A stretch of 64,000 nt of DNA from an uncultured Rhodospirillales bacterium (GTDB taxonomy: Bacteria > Pseudomonadota > Alphaproteobacteria > ATCC43930 > CGMCC-115725): assembly GCA_903822185.1 (NCBI GenBank), contig CAIJOA010000028.1, positions 310,001 to 374,000 of the forward strand, read 5' to 3'. A program made the translations under genes and the position numbers. Under the pieces are notes generated by a model that worked only from the letters and a program-made list of their open reading frames with translations, was not told the origin of the DNA and searched no databases. Shown piece after piece: positions 33,375 through 43,153 of this stretch; the first letter of the stretch is position 1, and each line of letters begins with the position of its first letter.

Positions 33375-34811
33375 ATGTCGGCCCAGACTAAACCCGTCAT
33401 TCATCCGGTTATCTTATCGGGTGGATCGGGCACGCGGCTTTGGCCGATGTCGCGCGCGCAATACCCGAAGCAGCTGTTGCCGCTCCTCTCCGAGCGCACC
33501 CTCCTTCAGGAAGCGGCGTTGCGCGTCTCCGATGGCGCGCGTTTCGCCGCTCCGCTGCTGATTTCCAACGACGATCACCGCTTCATCGTCGCCGAGCAGG
33601 TCCGCCTCGCCGGCCTGTCGCCGGCTGCGATCATCCTCGAACCGCTGGGCCGCAACACCGCGCCGGCCTGCTGCGTCGCCGCCCTGATGCTTGCCGCGAC
33701 GTCGCCTGACGCCCTGATGCTGGTGATGCCGTCGGACCATGCGATCGCCGACCTGGCCTCGTTCCAATCGGCTGTTGCGCTGGCCGCCGAGACCGCCGCC
33801 AAAGGCCGCCTCGTCACCTTCGGCATTACCGCGAGCCGTCCTGAAACCGGCTATGGCTATATCAAGCGCGGCAAGGCGATTGCCGGTATCAACGGCGCAT
33901 TCGACGTCGCCGGCTTCGTCGAGAAACCCGACCGCGCGCGCGCCGAAACCTATGTCGCGTCGGGCGACTATGCCTGGAACAGCGGCATCTTCCTGTTCCC
34001 GGTCGCCCTCCTGCTGCAAGAGCTGGAACGGCTGCAGCCGGCGATGGTCGCCGCCTGCAAGGACGCCATCGGCAACGCCAAGCGCGATCTCGATTTCCTG
34101 CGTCTCGATCGCGAAGCCTTCGCCAAAGCGCCGAGCGATTCAATCGATTATGCCGTGATGGAACACACGGCACACGCCGCCGTGGTACCCGTCGAGATGG
34201 GCTGGAGTGATGTCGGCACCTGGGACGCAATGTGGCTGGTCGGCGATAAAGACGATGCCGGTAACGTCACCGCCGGCGATGTCATCGCCGAGGACACGAA
34301 GAACTCCTACCTGCGCGCCGAGACCGGTCTGCTCGCCGTCTTAGGCGTCGATGATCTCGTCGTGGTCGCGACATCGGACGCCGTGATGGTCGCGCGCCGC
34401 GACCGCGCCCAGGACATCAAGAAAATCGTCGCGCGGCTCGAACGCGGCAGCCGTACCGAACTGGTGTCGCATCCATTGGTTCATCGCCCCTGGGGCACCT
34501 ACAACTCGATCCATAACGGCGAGCGTGTGCAGGTGAAGCATATCGTCGTGAAACCCGGCGGCATCCTCAGTCTGCAAATGCATCACCATCGCGCCGAACA
34601 TTGGGTCGTCGTCAGCGGCACCGCCACCGTCACCAAGGGCGACGAGACGCTAATCCTGCACGAGAACCAATCGACCTTCATTCCGCTGGGCGTGAAACAT
34701 CGTCTGGAGAATCCAGGCCGGATTCCGCTGCATCTGATCGAAGTGCAGTCAGGGTCGTATCTCGGTGAGGACGACATCGTGCGCTTCGACGATACCTACG
34801 GTCGTTCTTAA
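33375..34811 (+). CDS. manC: Mannose-1-phosphate guanylyltransferase / mannose-6-phosphate isomerase (type II)
   Basis: The 478-residue bifunctional-type protein has an N-terminal nucleotidyltransferase domain (ILSGGSGTRLWPMSRAQYPKQLL near residues 13-35, FVEKPDRARAETYVASGDYAWNSGIF, DYAVMEHT and WSDVGTWDA) and a C-terminal cupin PMI domain (VHRPWGTYNSIHNGERVQVKHI, GGILSLQMHHHRAEHWVVVSG, HRLENPG). It makes GDP-mannose for exopolysaccharide or lipopolysaccharide. The name manC/algA/cpsB/xanB is shared by orthologues. AAGGAGAAACTTGA precedes the ATG. No other sugar-nucleotide or polysaccharide gene is adjacent, so it is a stand-alone source. Confidence 0.95.
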   Translation: MSAQTKPVIHPVILSGGSGTRLWPMSRAQYPKQLLPLLSERTLLQEAALRVSDGARFAAPLLISNDDHRFIVAEQVRLAGLSPAAIILEPLGRNTAPACCVAALMLAATSPDALMLVMPSDHAIADLASFQSAVALAAETAAKGRLVTFGITASRPETGYGYIKRGKAIAGINGAFDVAGFVEKPDRARAETYVASGDYAWNSGIFLFPVALLLQELERLQPAMVAACKDAIGNAKRDLDFLRLDREAFAKAPSDSIDYAVMEHTAHAAVVPVEMGWSDVGTWDAMWLVGDKDDAGNVTAGDVIAEDTKNSYLRAETGLLAVLGVDDLVVVATSDAVMVARRDRAQDIKKIVARLERGSRTELVSHPLVHRPWGTYNSIHNGERVQVKHIVVKPGGILSLQMHHHRAEHWVVVSGTATVTKGDETLILHENQSTFIPLGVKHRLENPGRIPLHLIEVQSGSYLGEDDIVRFDDTYGRS

Positions 34812-34833
34812 GCAAAGACCAAACTCTGTAATA

Positions 34834-34897
34834 CGTCACCCCCGGGCTTGACCCGGGGGTCCATTGATGGATTGCCGGGTCAAGCCCGGCAATGACG
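34834..34897. repeat. Palindromic repeat, copy 6, near-identical to copy 1
   Basis: A 64-base element, CGTCACCCCCGGGC...GCCCGGCAATGACG, differing from copy 1 (5689-5752) at about two positions in the central linker. It lies between the convergent manC and gatB genes. The near identity over 29 kb suggests recent dispersal or conversion. Confidence 0.9.
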
Positions 34898-34928
34898 CGA
34901 TAAGAGTAAGCGTCCTTAAGGGCCTCTC

Positions 34929-36383
34929 TCAGCCCGCGAGCTTCTTCTTCAGCAAATCATTGACCAGCGCCGGGTTCGCTTTGCCCTGGGTCGCCTTCAT
35001 CACCTGACCGACGAAGAAGCCGAACAGCTTGTCCTTGCCGGAACGGTACTCGGCGATCTTCTCGCCTTCCTTGGCGAGGATCGCGTCGATCGCTTGTTCG
35101 ATCGCGCCGGTGTCGGTGACCTGACGCAGCCCCTGCTCCTCAACGATCGCGCCGGCATTCTTGCCGGTATCGAGCATCGCCGCAAAAACGTCTTTGGCGA
35201 TACGGCCCGAAATCGTGTTGTCGCTGATAAGGCTGATCAATTCACCGAGTGATTCGGCTTTGACTGGTGAGTTCGCGATATCGACGCCGAGTTTGTTCAG
35301 CGCGCCGAAGAGATCGCCCATCACCCAGTTACAGGCCAGCTTCGCATCGCGACCCTTGGCGACCGTCTCAAAATAGTTCGCGCTGGCCAGCTCATCGACC
35401 AACACACCCGCGTCGTAAGGCGACAATGCATATTGCGAAACGAAACGCGCCTTCTTCGCATCGGGCAATTCGGGCATCGCACTCCTGAGCTGCTGCACCC
35501 AGGCACCGTCGAGTTCCAGCGGCAGCAAATCCGGATCGGGGAAATAGCGATAGTCGTGCGCTTCTTCCTTCGAGCGCATCGGGCGGGTGATGCCACGGCC
35601 GGAATCGAACAACCGCGTTTCCTGTTTGATCGTGCCGCCTTCCTCGATCACCTCGATCTGGCGGCGCGCTTCATAATCGATCGCCTGCATGACGAAGCGC
35701 ATCGAATTGACGTTCTTGATTTCGCAACGCGTGCCGAGCGGACCACCGGGCTTCCGAACCGACACGTTGCAATCGCAACGCATCGAGCCTTCTTCCATGT
35801 TGCCATCGCAGGTGCCGAGATAACGCAGGATCGAGCGCAGCTTTTTCACATAAGCCGCGGCTTCTTCGGAACTGCGGATATCCGGTTCCGACACGATCTC
35901 CATCAGCGCGATGCCCGACCGGTTGAGATCGATATAGGTTTGCGTCGGATGCTGATCGTGAAGACTCTTGCCGGCATCCTGTTCGAGGTGCAGCCGGGTA
36001 ATGCCGATCTCGCGCGATGAACCATCGGGCATGTCGAGTACCAGTCGGCCTTTGCCGACGACCGGACGCGTATATTGCGAGATCTGATAACCGGCGGGCA
36101 GATCGGCGTAGAAGTAATTCTTGCGGTCGAAGATCGAGACGAGATTGATCTCGGCCTCAAGCCCAAGACCGGTCTTTACCGCCTGCTCGACGCAGAGCTT
36201 GTTGATGACGGGCAGCATCCCAGGGAACGCCGCATCGACCAATGACACCTGCGTGTTCGGCTCAGACCCGAACGCCGTCGAAGCGCCCGAAAAGAGTTTC
36301 GATTGCGAACTCACCTGGGCATGGACCTCGAGCCCAATGACCATTTCCCAATCGCCGGTTTCGCCTTTGATCAAGCTCATCAC
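34929..36383 (-). CDS. gatB: Asp-tRNA(Asn)/Glu-tRNA(Gln) amidotransferase subunit GatB
   Basis: The 484-residue protein is of usual length. The catalytic kinase-type domain has [21 protein letters not shown], the [15 protein letters not shown] and [15 protein letters not shown] segments. The C-terminal GatB/Yqey domain ends [22 protein letters not shown]. It phosphorylates mischarged Glu-tRNA(Gln) or Asp-tRNA(Asn) and transfers ammonia supplied by GatA. It overlaps the gatA stop by 4 bases (ATGA), so gatC-gatA-gatB is one coupled operon. Confidence 0.97.
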   Translation of the reverse strand: MMSLIKGETGDWEMVIGLEVHAQVSSQSKLFSGASTAFGSEPNTQVSLVDAAFPGMLPVINKLCVEQAVKTGLGLEAEINLVSIFDRKNYFYADLPAGYQISQYTRPVVGKGRLVLDMPDGSSREIGITRLHLEQDAGKSLHDQHPTQTYIDLNRSGIALMEIVSEPDIRSSEEAAAYVKKLRSILRYLGTCDGNMEEGSMRCDCNVSVRKPGGPLGTRCEIKNVNSMRFVMQAIDYEARRQIEVIEEGGTIKQETRLFDSGRGITRPMRSKEEAHDYRYFPDPDLLPLELDGAWVQQLRSAMPELPDAKKARFVSQYALSPYDAGVLVDELASANYFETVAKGRDAKLACNWVMGDLFGALNKLGVDIANSPVKAESLGELISLISDNTISGRIAKDVFAAMLDTGKNAGAIVEEQGLRQVTDTGAIEQAIDAILAKEGEKIAEYRSGKDKLFGFFVGQVMKATQGKANPALVNDLLKKKLAG

Positions 36384-37861
36384 GCTTCCCCCGCGATGAA
36401 GGCAGGCTTGGCCGTGAATTGCGCCGCCTGTTCGATCACCTGTCCGACACGCAAAACGGACTCTTCATCGAAAGCCTTGCCGATCACCTGCAGCCCGAGC
36501 GGCAAGCCTTCGCTCGACAAGCCCGCCGGCACCGAAATGCCCGGCAACCCAGCCAGATTGACCGTCACGGTGAAGACGTCGTTGAGATACATCTGGATCG
36601 GATTATCGAATTTCTCGCCGATACCGAACGCCGCCGACGGCGCCGTCGGCGTCAGCAAGGCATCGCAGCTTTCGAACGCTTTGTCGAAATCCTGCGCGAT
36701 GAGCGCGCGTACTTTCTGCGCCTTCAAATAATAAGCATCGTAATAACCGGCCGAGAGCACATAGGTACCAATGAGAATCCGGCGGCGGACCTCGGCGCCG
36801 AACCCTTCGGCGCGGGTGTTCTCGTACATCGCATCGAGCGTGTCACCGTTGACGCGTTTGCCGAAGCGCTCACCGTCATAACGGGCAAGGTTCGACGAAG
36901 CTTCTGCCGGGGCGATGATGTAATAAACCGGCAAGGCATATTCGGTCATCTTGAGGCTGACCTCGACCGGCGTGGCACCGGCGGCTTTGAGCCATTCAAT
37001 GCCGCGTTCCCACAGCGTTTCGATCTCGGCCGGCATGCCGTCGATACGGTACTCACGCGGGATGCCGATGCGCATGCCGCGAATATCGCCGGTCAGCGCC
37101 GCCTCGAAATTCGGTAAGGGCACATTGGCCGACGTGGAATCCTTCGGATCGTAACCCGCCATCGATTGCAGCATGACCGCCGCATCGCGCACACTGCGCG
37201 TCATCGGTCCGGCCTGATCGAGCGATGACGCGAAAGCCACGACGCCCCAACGCGAGCACCGCCCGTAGGTCGGCTTCAACCCAACGAGACCGCAGAAAGC
37301 TGCCGGCTGACGGATCGAGCCGCCGGTATCGGTGCCGGTTGCCGCCAAGGCAGCACGCGCTGCAACCGCCGCCGCGGAACCACCCGACGAACCGCCGGGC
37401 ACCAGCGCATGATTGTCGCCTTTGCGGCGCCACGGATTTTCGACGTGACCATAAGCGCTGGTGATGTTGGCCGAGCCCATCGCGAATTCGTCGAGATTGA
37501 CCTTGCCGAGCATCACCGCGCCATCGCGCCACAACTGCGACGTGACAGTCGATTCATAGGGCGGCTTGAAGCCTTCGAGAATCTTCGAGCCTGCCGTCGT
37601 TGGCACGCCTTCGGTACAGAACAGATCTTTGATCGCGAGCGGCAGGCCGTCGAGCGGTTTGCCCTCGCCTTTCGCCAGTCGTTCGTCGCTCGCCGCCGCC
37701 ATCGCCAGCGCCTTCTCCGGCGTTTCGCACAGATAGGCGTTCAGCGGCCGTGCCGCTTCGACGGCTTTGATATGATCTTCGGTGATCTCGCGGGCAGAGA
37801 ATTTCTTGGCGCGCAAACCATCGCGCGCTTCGGCCAGTCCCAGTTCGGTCAGGGCGCTCAC
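36380..37861 (-). CDS. gatA: Asp-tRNA(Asn)/Glu-tRNA(Gln) amidotransferase subunit GatA
   Basis: The 493-residue amidase-signature enzyme has an intact catalytic triad: Lys78 in LAIKDLFC, Ser158 in [10 protein letters not shown] and Ser182 in [11 protein letters not shown]. It hydrolyses glutamine to release ammonia, which travels to GatB for tRNA amidation. It overlaps gatC by 4 bases and gatB by 4 bases (ATGA on both sides). Confidence 0.97.
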   Translation of the reverse strand: MSALTELGLAEARDGLRAKKFSAREITEDHIKAVEAARPLNAYLCETPEKALAMAAASDERLAKGEGKPLDGLPLAIKDLFCTEGVPTTAGSKILEGFKPPYESTVTSQLWRDGAVMLGKVNLDEFAMGSANITSAYGHVENPWRRKGDNHALVPGGSSGGSAAAVAARAALAATGTDTGGSIRQPAAFCGLVGLKPTYGRCSRWGVVAFASSLDQAGPMTRSVRDAAVMLQSMAGYDPKDSTSANVPLPNFEAALTGDIRGMRIGIPREYRIDGMPAEIETLWERGIEWLKAAGATPVEVSLKMTEYALPVYYIIAPAEASSNLARYDGERFGKRVNGDTLDAMYENTRAEGFGAEVRRRILIGTYVLSAGYYDAYYLKAQKVRALIAQDFDKAFESCDALLTPTAPSAAFGIGEKFDNPIQMYLNDVFTVTVNLAGLPGISVPAGLSSEGLPLGLQVIGKAFDEESVLRVGQVIEQAAQFTAKPAFIAGEA

Positions 37862-38145
37862 TCGACCACCTTCGGCACGGTGAAGAAACCGCGTGCTTCA
37901 TTCGGCGCATTGGCGAGCAGCTTGTCGCGGATGCCGCCGTCGGTAACCTTGTCCTCGCGCATCGGGTTCTTCATGTGGACGACGCTGGTCATCGCTTCGA
38001 CGCCGGTGGTATCGACCTCGGCGAGCTGCTCGATCCAAGTGATGAGATGGTTGAGCTCATCCGCCATGCGGGTCTGCTCTTCCTCGCCCATCTTGATGCG
38101 CGCCAGCGAGGCGATTCGCGCCACGGTGGCCTTGTCCAATGCCAT
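37858..38145 (-). CDS. gatC: Asp-tRNA(Asn)/Glu-tRNA(Gln) amidotransferase subunit GatC
   Basis: The 95-residue protein matches Gat[42 protein letters not shown]...[22 protein letters not shown]. It wraps around GatA and stabilises the complex. It is the first gene of the operon and divergent from ruvX, with 67 bases between the two starts that must hold both promoters. Confidence 0.96.
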   Translation of the reverse strand: MALDKATVARIASLARIKMGEEEQTRMADELNHLITWIEQLAEVDTTGVEAMTSVVHMKNPMREDKVTDGGIRDKLLANAPNEARGFFTVPKVVE

Positions 38146-38212
38146 GCTGTAGATGTCTCCCGCGCGTCACTCGTGACGGTAAATCAACGGCGATTCCGGT
38201 CTAACACCGCCC

Positions 38213-38680
38213 ATGGCGATCTGCAACCCCAATGAACTCAAGCCCTTGATTGCAAAGGGCGCACGACTGTTGGGGCTCGACGTCGGGACCAAGACCATCG
38301 GCATGGCCCTGTCGGACACGTCGCTGATGATCGCGACCCCCTTCGACACCATCCGCCGGACCAAATTCGGCATCGACGTCCAGACGATCCTCGCCCATAT
38401 CGCCAAACACGGCGTCGGCGGCATCATCGTCGGCCTGCCCCTGGCGCTCGACGGCACGGACAGCCCCCGCACCCAGGGCACGCGCCAGTTTGCCAAGAAC
38501 CTCATGGCCCATACCGAGCTGCCGATTGCCTTTTGGGACGAACGTTTGTCCACCGCCGCGGTCGAGCGCGGCATGATCGAGGGCGATTTGTCGCGCCGCC
38601 GCCGGGCCGAAATCATCGATAAGGCCGCCGCTGCTTATATCCTTCAGGGCGTCCTCGATAATCTGAACCATCATCACTAA
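38213..38680 (+). CDS. ruvX: Putative pre-16S rRNA nuclease / Holliday junction resolvase YqgF
   Basis: The 155-residue RNase H-fold protein starts MAICNPNELKPLIAKGARLLGLDVGTKTIGMALSD, where the aspartate of LDVGTKTIG is catalytic. IIVGLPLALDGTDSPRTQ and IAFWDERLSTAAVER carry the second acidic residue, and IIDKAAAAYILQGVLD has the last. YqgF proteins trim 16S rRNA precursors; the resolvase name is historical. It is divergent from gatC, a common alphaproteobacterial layout. Confidence 0.94.
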   Translation: MAICNPNELKPLIAKGARLLGLDVGTKTIGMALSDTSLMIATPFDTIRRTKFGIDVQTILAHIAKHGVGGIIVGLPLALDGTDSPRTQGTRQFAKNLMAHTELPIAFWDERLSTAAVERGMIEGDLSRRRRAEIIDKAAAAYILQGVLDNLNHHH

Positions 38681-38764
38681 TCGGGGCGATTGTTTCGCGC
38701 CCGCGGATCGGACATTATGCCCCGCCGCGATGCCCTATCGAGGCGTCCGCACTGGAGGATTTGA

Positions 38765-40081
38765 ATGCGATCGGCTTTGACAGTCATCGCGCGGCGTATC
38801 CTTGCCGCAGCGATGGTTCTTGGAATTTCGGGCAGCTTCGTTACCGCACAAGCCGCCGATACCCCCGCCATCGATACCGGCAGCACCGCCTGGGTACTCG
38901 TCGCCGCGGCGCTGGTGTTGTTCATGACCCTGCCCGGCCTAGCGCTTTTCTACGGCGGGCTGGTGCGGGCGCGGAATCTGCTATCGGTGATGATCCATTG
39001 CTTCGCGATCGTCAGCATCGTTTCGGTCATCTGGGCGGCCTTCGGTTACAGCCTCGCCTTCGACGGCAACGGCCCTTTCATCGGCACCGTGAACCATCTC
39101 TTCCTCGCCGACACCGCCGGCAAGATTCTGCCCAACCACTTGCCCGAAGGCGCGTTCATCCTCTTCCAGATGACATTTGCCGTCATCACCCCGGCCCTGA
39201 TCATCGGCGCCTTCGTCGAGCGCGTGCGATTCAGTTTCGTGGCCCTGTTCTCGGCGGCCTGGCTGATCCTCGTCTATCTGCCGGTGACACATTGGGTTTG
39301 GGGCGGCGGCTGGCTTGCCGCGCGCGGCACGATCGATTTCGCCGGCGGCATCGTCGTTCACACCACCGCCGGCATTGCCGCGCTTGTGGCGGCAATGGTG
39401 ATCGGCCCGCGCGACGGCTTTCCGCATCGCCTCAACCCACCGCACAGCCCCGGCATGACCATGGCCGGCGCGGGCATGTTGTGGTTCGGTTGGTTCGGCT
39501 TTAACGGCGGTAGCGCGCTTGCCGCCGACGGCTCGGCCGCCAATGCGATCCTGGCCACGCATTTTGCCGCATCGGCCGCGGCCCTCGTCTGGATGGCGAT
39601 CGAATGGCTACGCATCGGCAAGCCGACCTCGATCGGTTTCGTCACCGGCGTCGTCGCCGGCCTCGCCACCGTCACCCCCGCCTCCGGCTATGTCGGCCCA
39701 GCCGGCGCCATGGCGATCGGCGCGATCGGCAGCGCGATTTGCTTCTATGCAACTCTGTTCATCAAGCAGGGCCTCAAGATCGACGACTCGCTGGACGTTT
39801 TCGCGGTCCACGGCGTCGGCGGCATCACCGGTTCGATCCTGGTCGCGTTCTTCGCCGCGCCCGTCTTGGGCGGCGTCGGCTATGCCGAGGGCATGGATTG
39901 GGTGAAGCAGCTAACGGCCCAAGGCACCGGCGTTCTCGCCGCCGGGCTTTGGTCGGGCGTCTGCACCTTCGGACTCATCAAGCTGCTCGACATCTTGGGC
40001 GGCGTACGAGTGAGCGTCGAGGAAGAAAGCGACGGCCTCGACCTCGCCACGCATGGCGAGCGCGCTTACGACCACACTTAA
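38765..40081 (+). CDS. amt: Ammonium transporter (Amt/MEP family)
   Basis: The 438-residue membrane protein has a cleavable signal peptide (about 30 residues, ending VTAQA-AD) and 11 predicted helices. Diagnostic segments are ALVLFMTLPGLALFYGGLVRARN, FAGGIVVHTTAGIAALVAAMVIGPRDGF and AGAGMLWFGWFGFNGGSALAADG, the last carrying a pore histidine-adjacent Phe region, plus VFAVHGVGGITGSILVAFFA with the second pore histidine. It takes up ammonium. No glnK gene is adjacent; alphaproteobacteria normally pair glnK with amtB, so regulation here may be by a distant PII protein. ACTGGAGGATTTGA precedes the ATG. Confidence 0.95.
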   Translation: MRSALTVIARRILAAAMVLGISGSFVTAQAADTPAIDTGSTAWVLVAAALVLFMTLPGLALFYGGLVRARNLLSVMIHCFAIVSIVSVIWAAFGYSLAFDGNGPFIGTVNHLFLADTAGKILPNHLPEGAFILFQMTFAVITPALIIGAFVERVRFSFVALFSAAWLILVYLPVTHWVWGGGWLAARGTIDFAGGIVVHTTAGIAALVAAMVIGPRDGFPHRLNPPHSPGMTMAGAGMLWFGWFGFNGGSALAADGSAANAILATHFAASAAALVWMAIEWLRIGKPTSIGFVTGVVAGLATVTPASGYVGPAGAMAIGAIGSAICFYATLFIKQGLKIDDSLDVFAVHGVGGITGSILVAFFAAPVLGGVGYAEGMDWVKQLTAQGTGVLAAGLWSGVCTFGLIKLLDILGGVRVSVEEESDGLDLATHGERAYDHT

Positions 40082-40172
40082 CGACTTGGTGTGAGACGGT
40101 ACTGCTCGCGCGGTATCGTCTCACGCGGACGCCTTGCCGGGTGGGCTCGGCCTCCTTATAATTCCCGCTTTA

Positions 40173-41126
40173 ATGACCGCCGATTCAGCGCCGTTTATCT
40201 TTCCGCACCGCCATCTGCTTAGCATCGAGGGATTGTCGCCAGACGACATCACCGCGCTGCTGGATCGCGCTGAAGGCTATATCGAGCAAAACCGCCAGGG
40301 CGATAAGAAGCAATCCCTCCTGCGCGGCCGCACCATCGTTAATCTGTTCTTCGAAGAATCGACGCGCACCCGGACCTCGTTCGAGCTTGCCGGCAAACGG
40401 CTTGGCGGCGACACCATCAACATGGCGGCGCAGACCAGCTCGATCAAAAAGGGCGAGACGCTGCTCGATACGGCGATCACCCTCAACGCGATGCACCCCG
40501 ATGTGCTGGTCGTGCGTCATTCGGAATCCGGCGCGGTACAGCTGTTGGCCGAGAAGGTCGATTGCGCCGTCATCAACGCCGGCGACGGCATGCACGAGCA
40601 CCCGACCCAGGCGCTGCTGGACGCGCTGACCATTCGACTGCGCAAAGGACGGCTGCAAGGGCTCACCGTTGCGATCTGCGGCGACGTTGCGCATAGCCGC
40701 GTCGCCCGTTCCAATCTTCTGCTGCTCGGCACGATGGGCGCACGCGTACGTCTCGTTGCGCCGCGTACGCTGCTGCCGGCGGCGGTCGATCGCCTCGGTG
40801 TCGAGGTCTATACCGACATGGAACAGGGCCTTAAAGACGCAGACATCGTGATGATGCTGCGCCTGCAACTGGAGCGCATGCAGGGCAGCTTCGTGCCGTC
40901 CTTGCGCGAATATTTCCACTTCTTCGGTCTCGATTACAAAAAGCTCGCCGTCGCCAAGCCCGACGCGTTGATCATGCATCCGGGCCCGATGAATCGCGGC
41001 GTCGAGATCGACACCGAGGTCGCCGACGACATCAATCGCAGCGCCATCCGTCAGCAAGTCGAATTGGGCGTCGCCGTCCGCATGGCCGTGCTCGAAGGCC
41101 TCGGCCAACAGCCGCGTAACAATTGA
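40173..41126 (+). CDS. pyrB: Aspartate carbamoyltransferase catalytic subunit PyrB
   Basis: From ATG 40173 ([22 protein letters not shown]) the protein has 317 residues. It has the carbamoyl-phosphate loop [15 protein letters not shown], the [18 protein letters not shown] motif and a SRVARSN hinge segment. It makes carbamoyl-aspartate, the first committed step of pyrimidine synthesis. The stop codon overlaps the pyrC' start (ATGA-type), which shows coupling. No PyrI regulatory subunit is present; in related bacteria PyrB is regulated through a complex with the non-catalytic dihydroorotase-like partner. Confidence 0.96.
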   Translation: MTADSAPFIFPHRHLLSIEGLSPDDITALLDRAEGYIEQNRQGDKKQSLLRGRTIVNLFFEESTRTRTSFELAGKRLGGDTINMAAQTSSIKKGETLLDTAITLNAMHPDVLVVRHSESGAVQLLAEKVDCAVINAGDGMHEHPTQALLDALTIRLRKGRLQGLTVAICGDVAHSRVARSNLLLLGTMGARVRLVAPRTLLPAAVDRLGVEVYTDMEQGLKDADIVMMLRLQLERMQGSFVPSLREYFHFFGLDYKKLAVAKPDALIMHPGPMNRGVEIDTEVADDINRSAIRQQVELGVAVRMAVLEGLGQQPRNN

Positions 41127-42412
41127 TGACCACGCGCACCCTCTTCATCAACGCTCGCCTGCTCGATCCCGCCAGCAATCGCGACGGCCGTGGCGAGATC
41201 CTGACCAACGACGGCGTGATCGTCGCATTGGGCGAAAAATTATCGCGCGACGGCGCCGAGATCATCGACTGCGGCGGTCATTGCCTCGCGCCCGGCCTTG
41301 TCGATATGCGCGCGCAATTGCGCGAGCCGGGCGACGAGCATCAAGAAACGATGGCGACCGCCGGCCTCGCCGCTGCCGCCGGTGGCATCACCACCGTCGT
41401 CGCGTTGCCCAACACCGATCCGGTCATCGACGAACAGGCGTTGGTCGAATTCATCGCCCGCCGTTCACGCGATGTCGGGCTGACGCGCATCCGTACCTAT
41501 GCTTCGACGACCAAAGGGCTGCGCGGCAAAGAACTGACCGAGATGGGGCTGCTGTCGAGCGCCGGTGCGCTTGCCTTTACCGACGGGCTCAAGGCCGTCG
41601 CCGATCCGCTGGTGATGCGCCGCGCCCTCTCTTATGCGACGAACTTCGATCTCCTCATCATCCAGCATCCCGAGGAGCCGCGCCTCGCCGAAGGCGGTGC
41701 GATGACCGCGGGCGAGATTTCGACGCGCCTTGGCCTGCCGGCGATTTCACCGATCGCTGAGGTGATGATGATCGAGCGCGATCTGCGCCTCGTCGAGATT
41801 ACCGGCGCGCGCTATCACGCCGCGCATGTTTCGACCGCCGAAGCGATCGACGTCATCCGCCGCGCCAAGACCCGTGGTCTCAAAGTCACTTGCGATACCG
41901 CACCGCCCTATTTCGCGCTCAACGAAACCGCGGTCGGCGATTATCGGACCTTCGCCAAGGTCTCGCCGCCGCTGCGCAGCGAAGACGATCGCCGCGCGGT
42001 CGTCGAAGGCCTCGCCGATGGCACGATCGACGCCATCGCCAGCGATCACGCGCCGCAAGACCAGGAATCGAAGCGCGTTCCCTTTACGTCGGCAGCAAGC
42101 GGCATCGTCGGCCTCGAAACGATGTTGCCGCTCGCGCTGGAGCTTTATCACAACAGCCAAGTGCCGTTGTTGAGGCTGCTGGGGGCGCTGTCGCAGCGGC
42201 CAGCCGAAATCCTGCGCCTTCCCGCCGGCAAACTAGCCGAGGGTATGCCCGCCGATTTCACCGTCTTCGATCTCGACACGCCCTGGCGCATCGCGGTCGA
42301 TGCCTTCCATTCCAAATGCCGCAACTCGCCGTTCGACGGGCGTCCCGTTCAAGGCCGTGTGCTGCGCACCGTCGTCGCCGGCAAGACGATCTACACCGCC
42401 GACAAGGCCTGA
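41126..42412 (+). CDS. pyrC: Dihydroorotase-like protein lacking the HxH zinc motif (PyrC')
   Basis: The 428-residue amidohydrolase-fold protein is adjacent to and coupled with pyrB. The usual metal motif D-x-H-x-H-LREPG reads DMRAQLREPG, so both histidines are lost. The PHH segment of the active site is replaced by DTAPPYFALN. Other positions (HAAHVST, IASDHAPQ) are kept. Such PyrC' chains are non-catalytic partners that bind PyrB in pseudomonads and, by analogy, here. An active dihydroorotase must be encoded elsewhere. Coding continues to plsY 7 bases downstream. Confidence 0.93.
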   Translation: MTTRTLFINARLLDPASNRDGRGEILTNDGVIVALGEKLSRDGAEIIDCGGHCLAPGLVDMRAQLREPGDEHQETMATAGLAAAAGGITTVVALPNTDPVIDEQALVEFIARRSRDVGLTRIRTYASTTKGLRGKELTEMGLLSSAGALAFTDGLKAVADPLVMRRALSYATNFDLLIIQHPEEPRLAEGGAMTAGEISTRLGLPAISPIAEVMMIERDLRLVEITGARYHAAHVSTAEAIDVIRRAKTRGLKVTCDTAPPYFALNETAVGDYRTFAKVSPPLRSEDDRRAVVEGLADGTIDAIASDHAPQDQESKRVPFTSAASGIVGLETMLPLALELYHNSQVPLLRLLGALSQRPAEILRLPAGKLAEGMPADFTVFDLDTPWRIAVDAFHSKCRNSPFDGRPVQGRVLRTVVAGKTIYTADKA

Positions 42413-42418
42413 CGCGCC

Positions 42419-43021
42419 ATGAACCTCTCATGGCCGATCCTGCTATCGGGCCTGCTGGCCTTTCTCTGCGGCTCGATCCCCTTCGGCTTGATCTTCACCA
42501 AGCTTAAAGGTCACGGCGACCTGCGCGCCATCGGCTCGGGCAATATCGGCGCGACCAATGTCCTGCGCACCGGAGACAAGAAACTCGCCGCGCTTACTTT
42601 AGCCTGCGATCTCTTGAAGGGCCTCATCCCTGTTCTGATCGCGCAGCATTACGGAACCGATCTTGCGGCCGCGGCGGCGCTGGGCGCAGTGCTCGGACAT
42701 ATCTTTCCGCCTTGGCTCGGCTTCAAAGGTGGAAAAGGTGTCGCAACAGCGGCGGGCGTGCTGCTGGCTTTTTCCTGGCCGGTTGGCGTCGCCGCCCTCG
42801 CGACGTGGCTCATCATGGCCGTCATCTTTCGTTATTCATCGCTCGCGGCGATCGTCGCGACCGCCAGCACGCCAGTCTTTACCTACTTCTTCGACGACCC
42901 CAGCAAAATCGTCACCGTCGCCATCATCGCGGTCATCGTCATCTGGCGGCATCAAAGCAATATCGTGCGACTTTGCCGTGGCCAGGAAGATAAGATCGGG
43001 TCGAAGAAAAAGCAGGCTTAG
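42419..43021 (+). CDS. plsY: Glycerol-3-phosphate acyltransferase PlsY
   Basis: The 200-residue integral membrane protein has five to six helices with the three loop motifs of the family: LRAIGSGNIGATNVLRTG, GFKGGKGVATAAGVLLAF and a final segment IAVIVIWRHQSNIVRLCRGQEDK. It uses acyl-phosphate to acylate glycerol-3-phosphate at sn-1, starting phospholipid synthesis. It follows pyrC' by 7 bases and is the last gene of the pyrB-pyrC'-plsY unit. In many relatives dprA and topA follow directly; here an accessory block intervenes. Confidence 0.95.
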   Translation: MNLSWPILLSGLLAFLCGSIPFGLIFTKLKGHGDLRAIGSGNIGATNVLRTGDKKLAALTLACDLLKGLIPVLIAQHYGTDLAAAAALGAVLGHIFPPWLGFKGGKGVATAAGVLLAFSWPVGVAALATWLIMAVIFRYSSLAAIVATASTPVFTYFFDDPSKIVTVAIIAVIVIWRHQSNIVRLCRGQEDKIGSKKKQA

Positions 43022-43153
43022 CGGGCCGCGTCTTCGCATAAAAAACGTCTAAAATCCGAAGCGAAAGTCTGTCTCTCATCCTTTCGCATGATGCCCGGTT
43101 AAGATCAAAAGGCGTAGAAAAGTCATGGGACCATTACGCCCCGGACAAATTTC

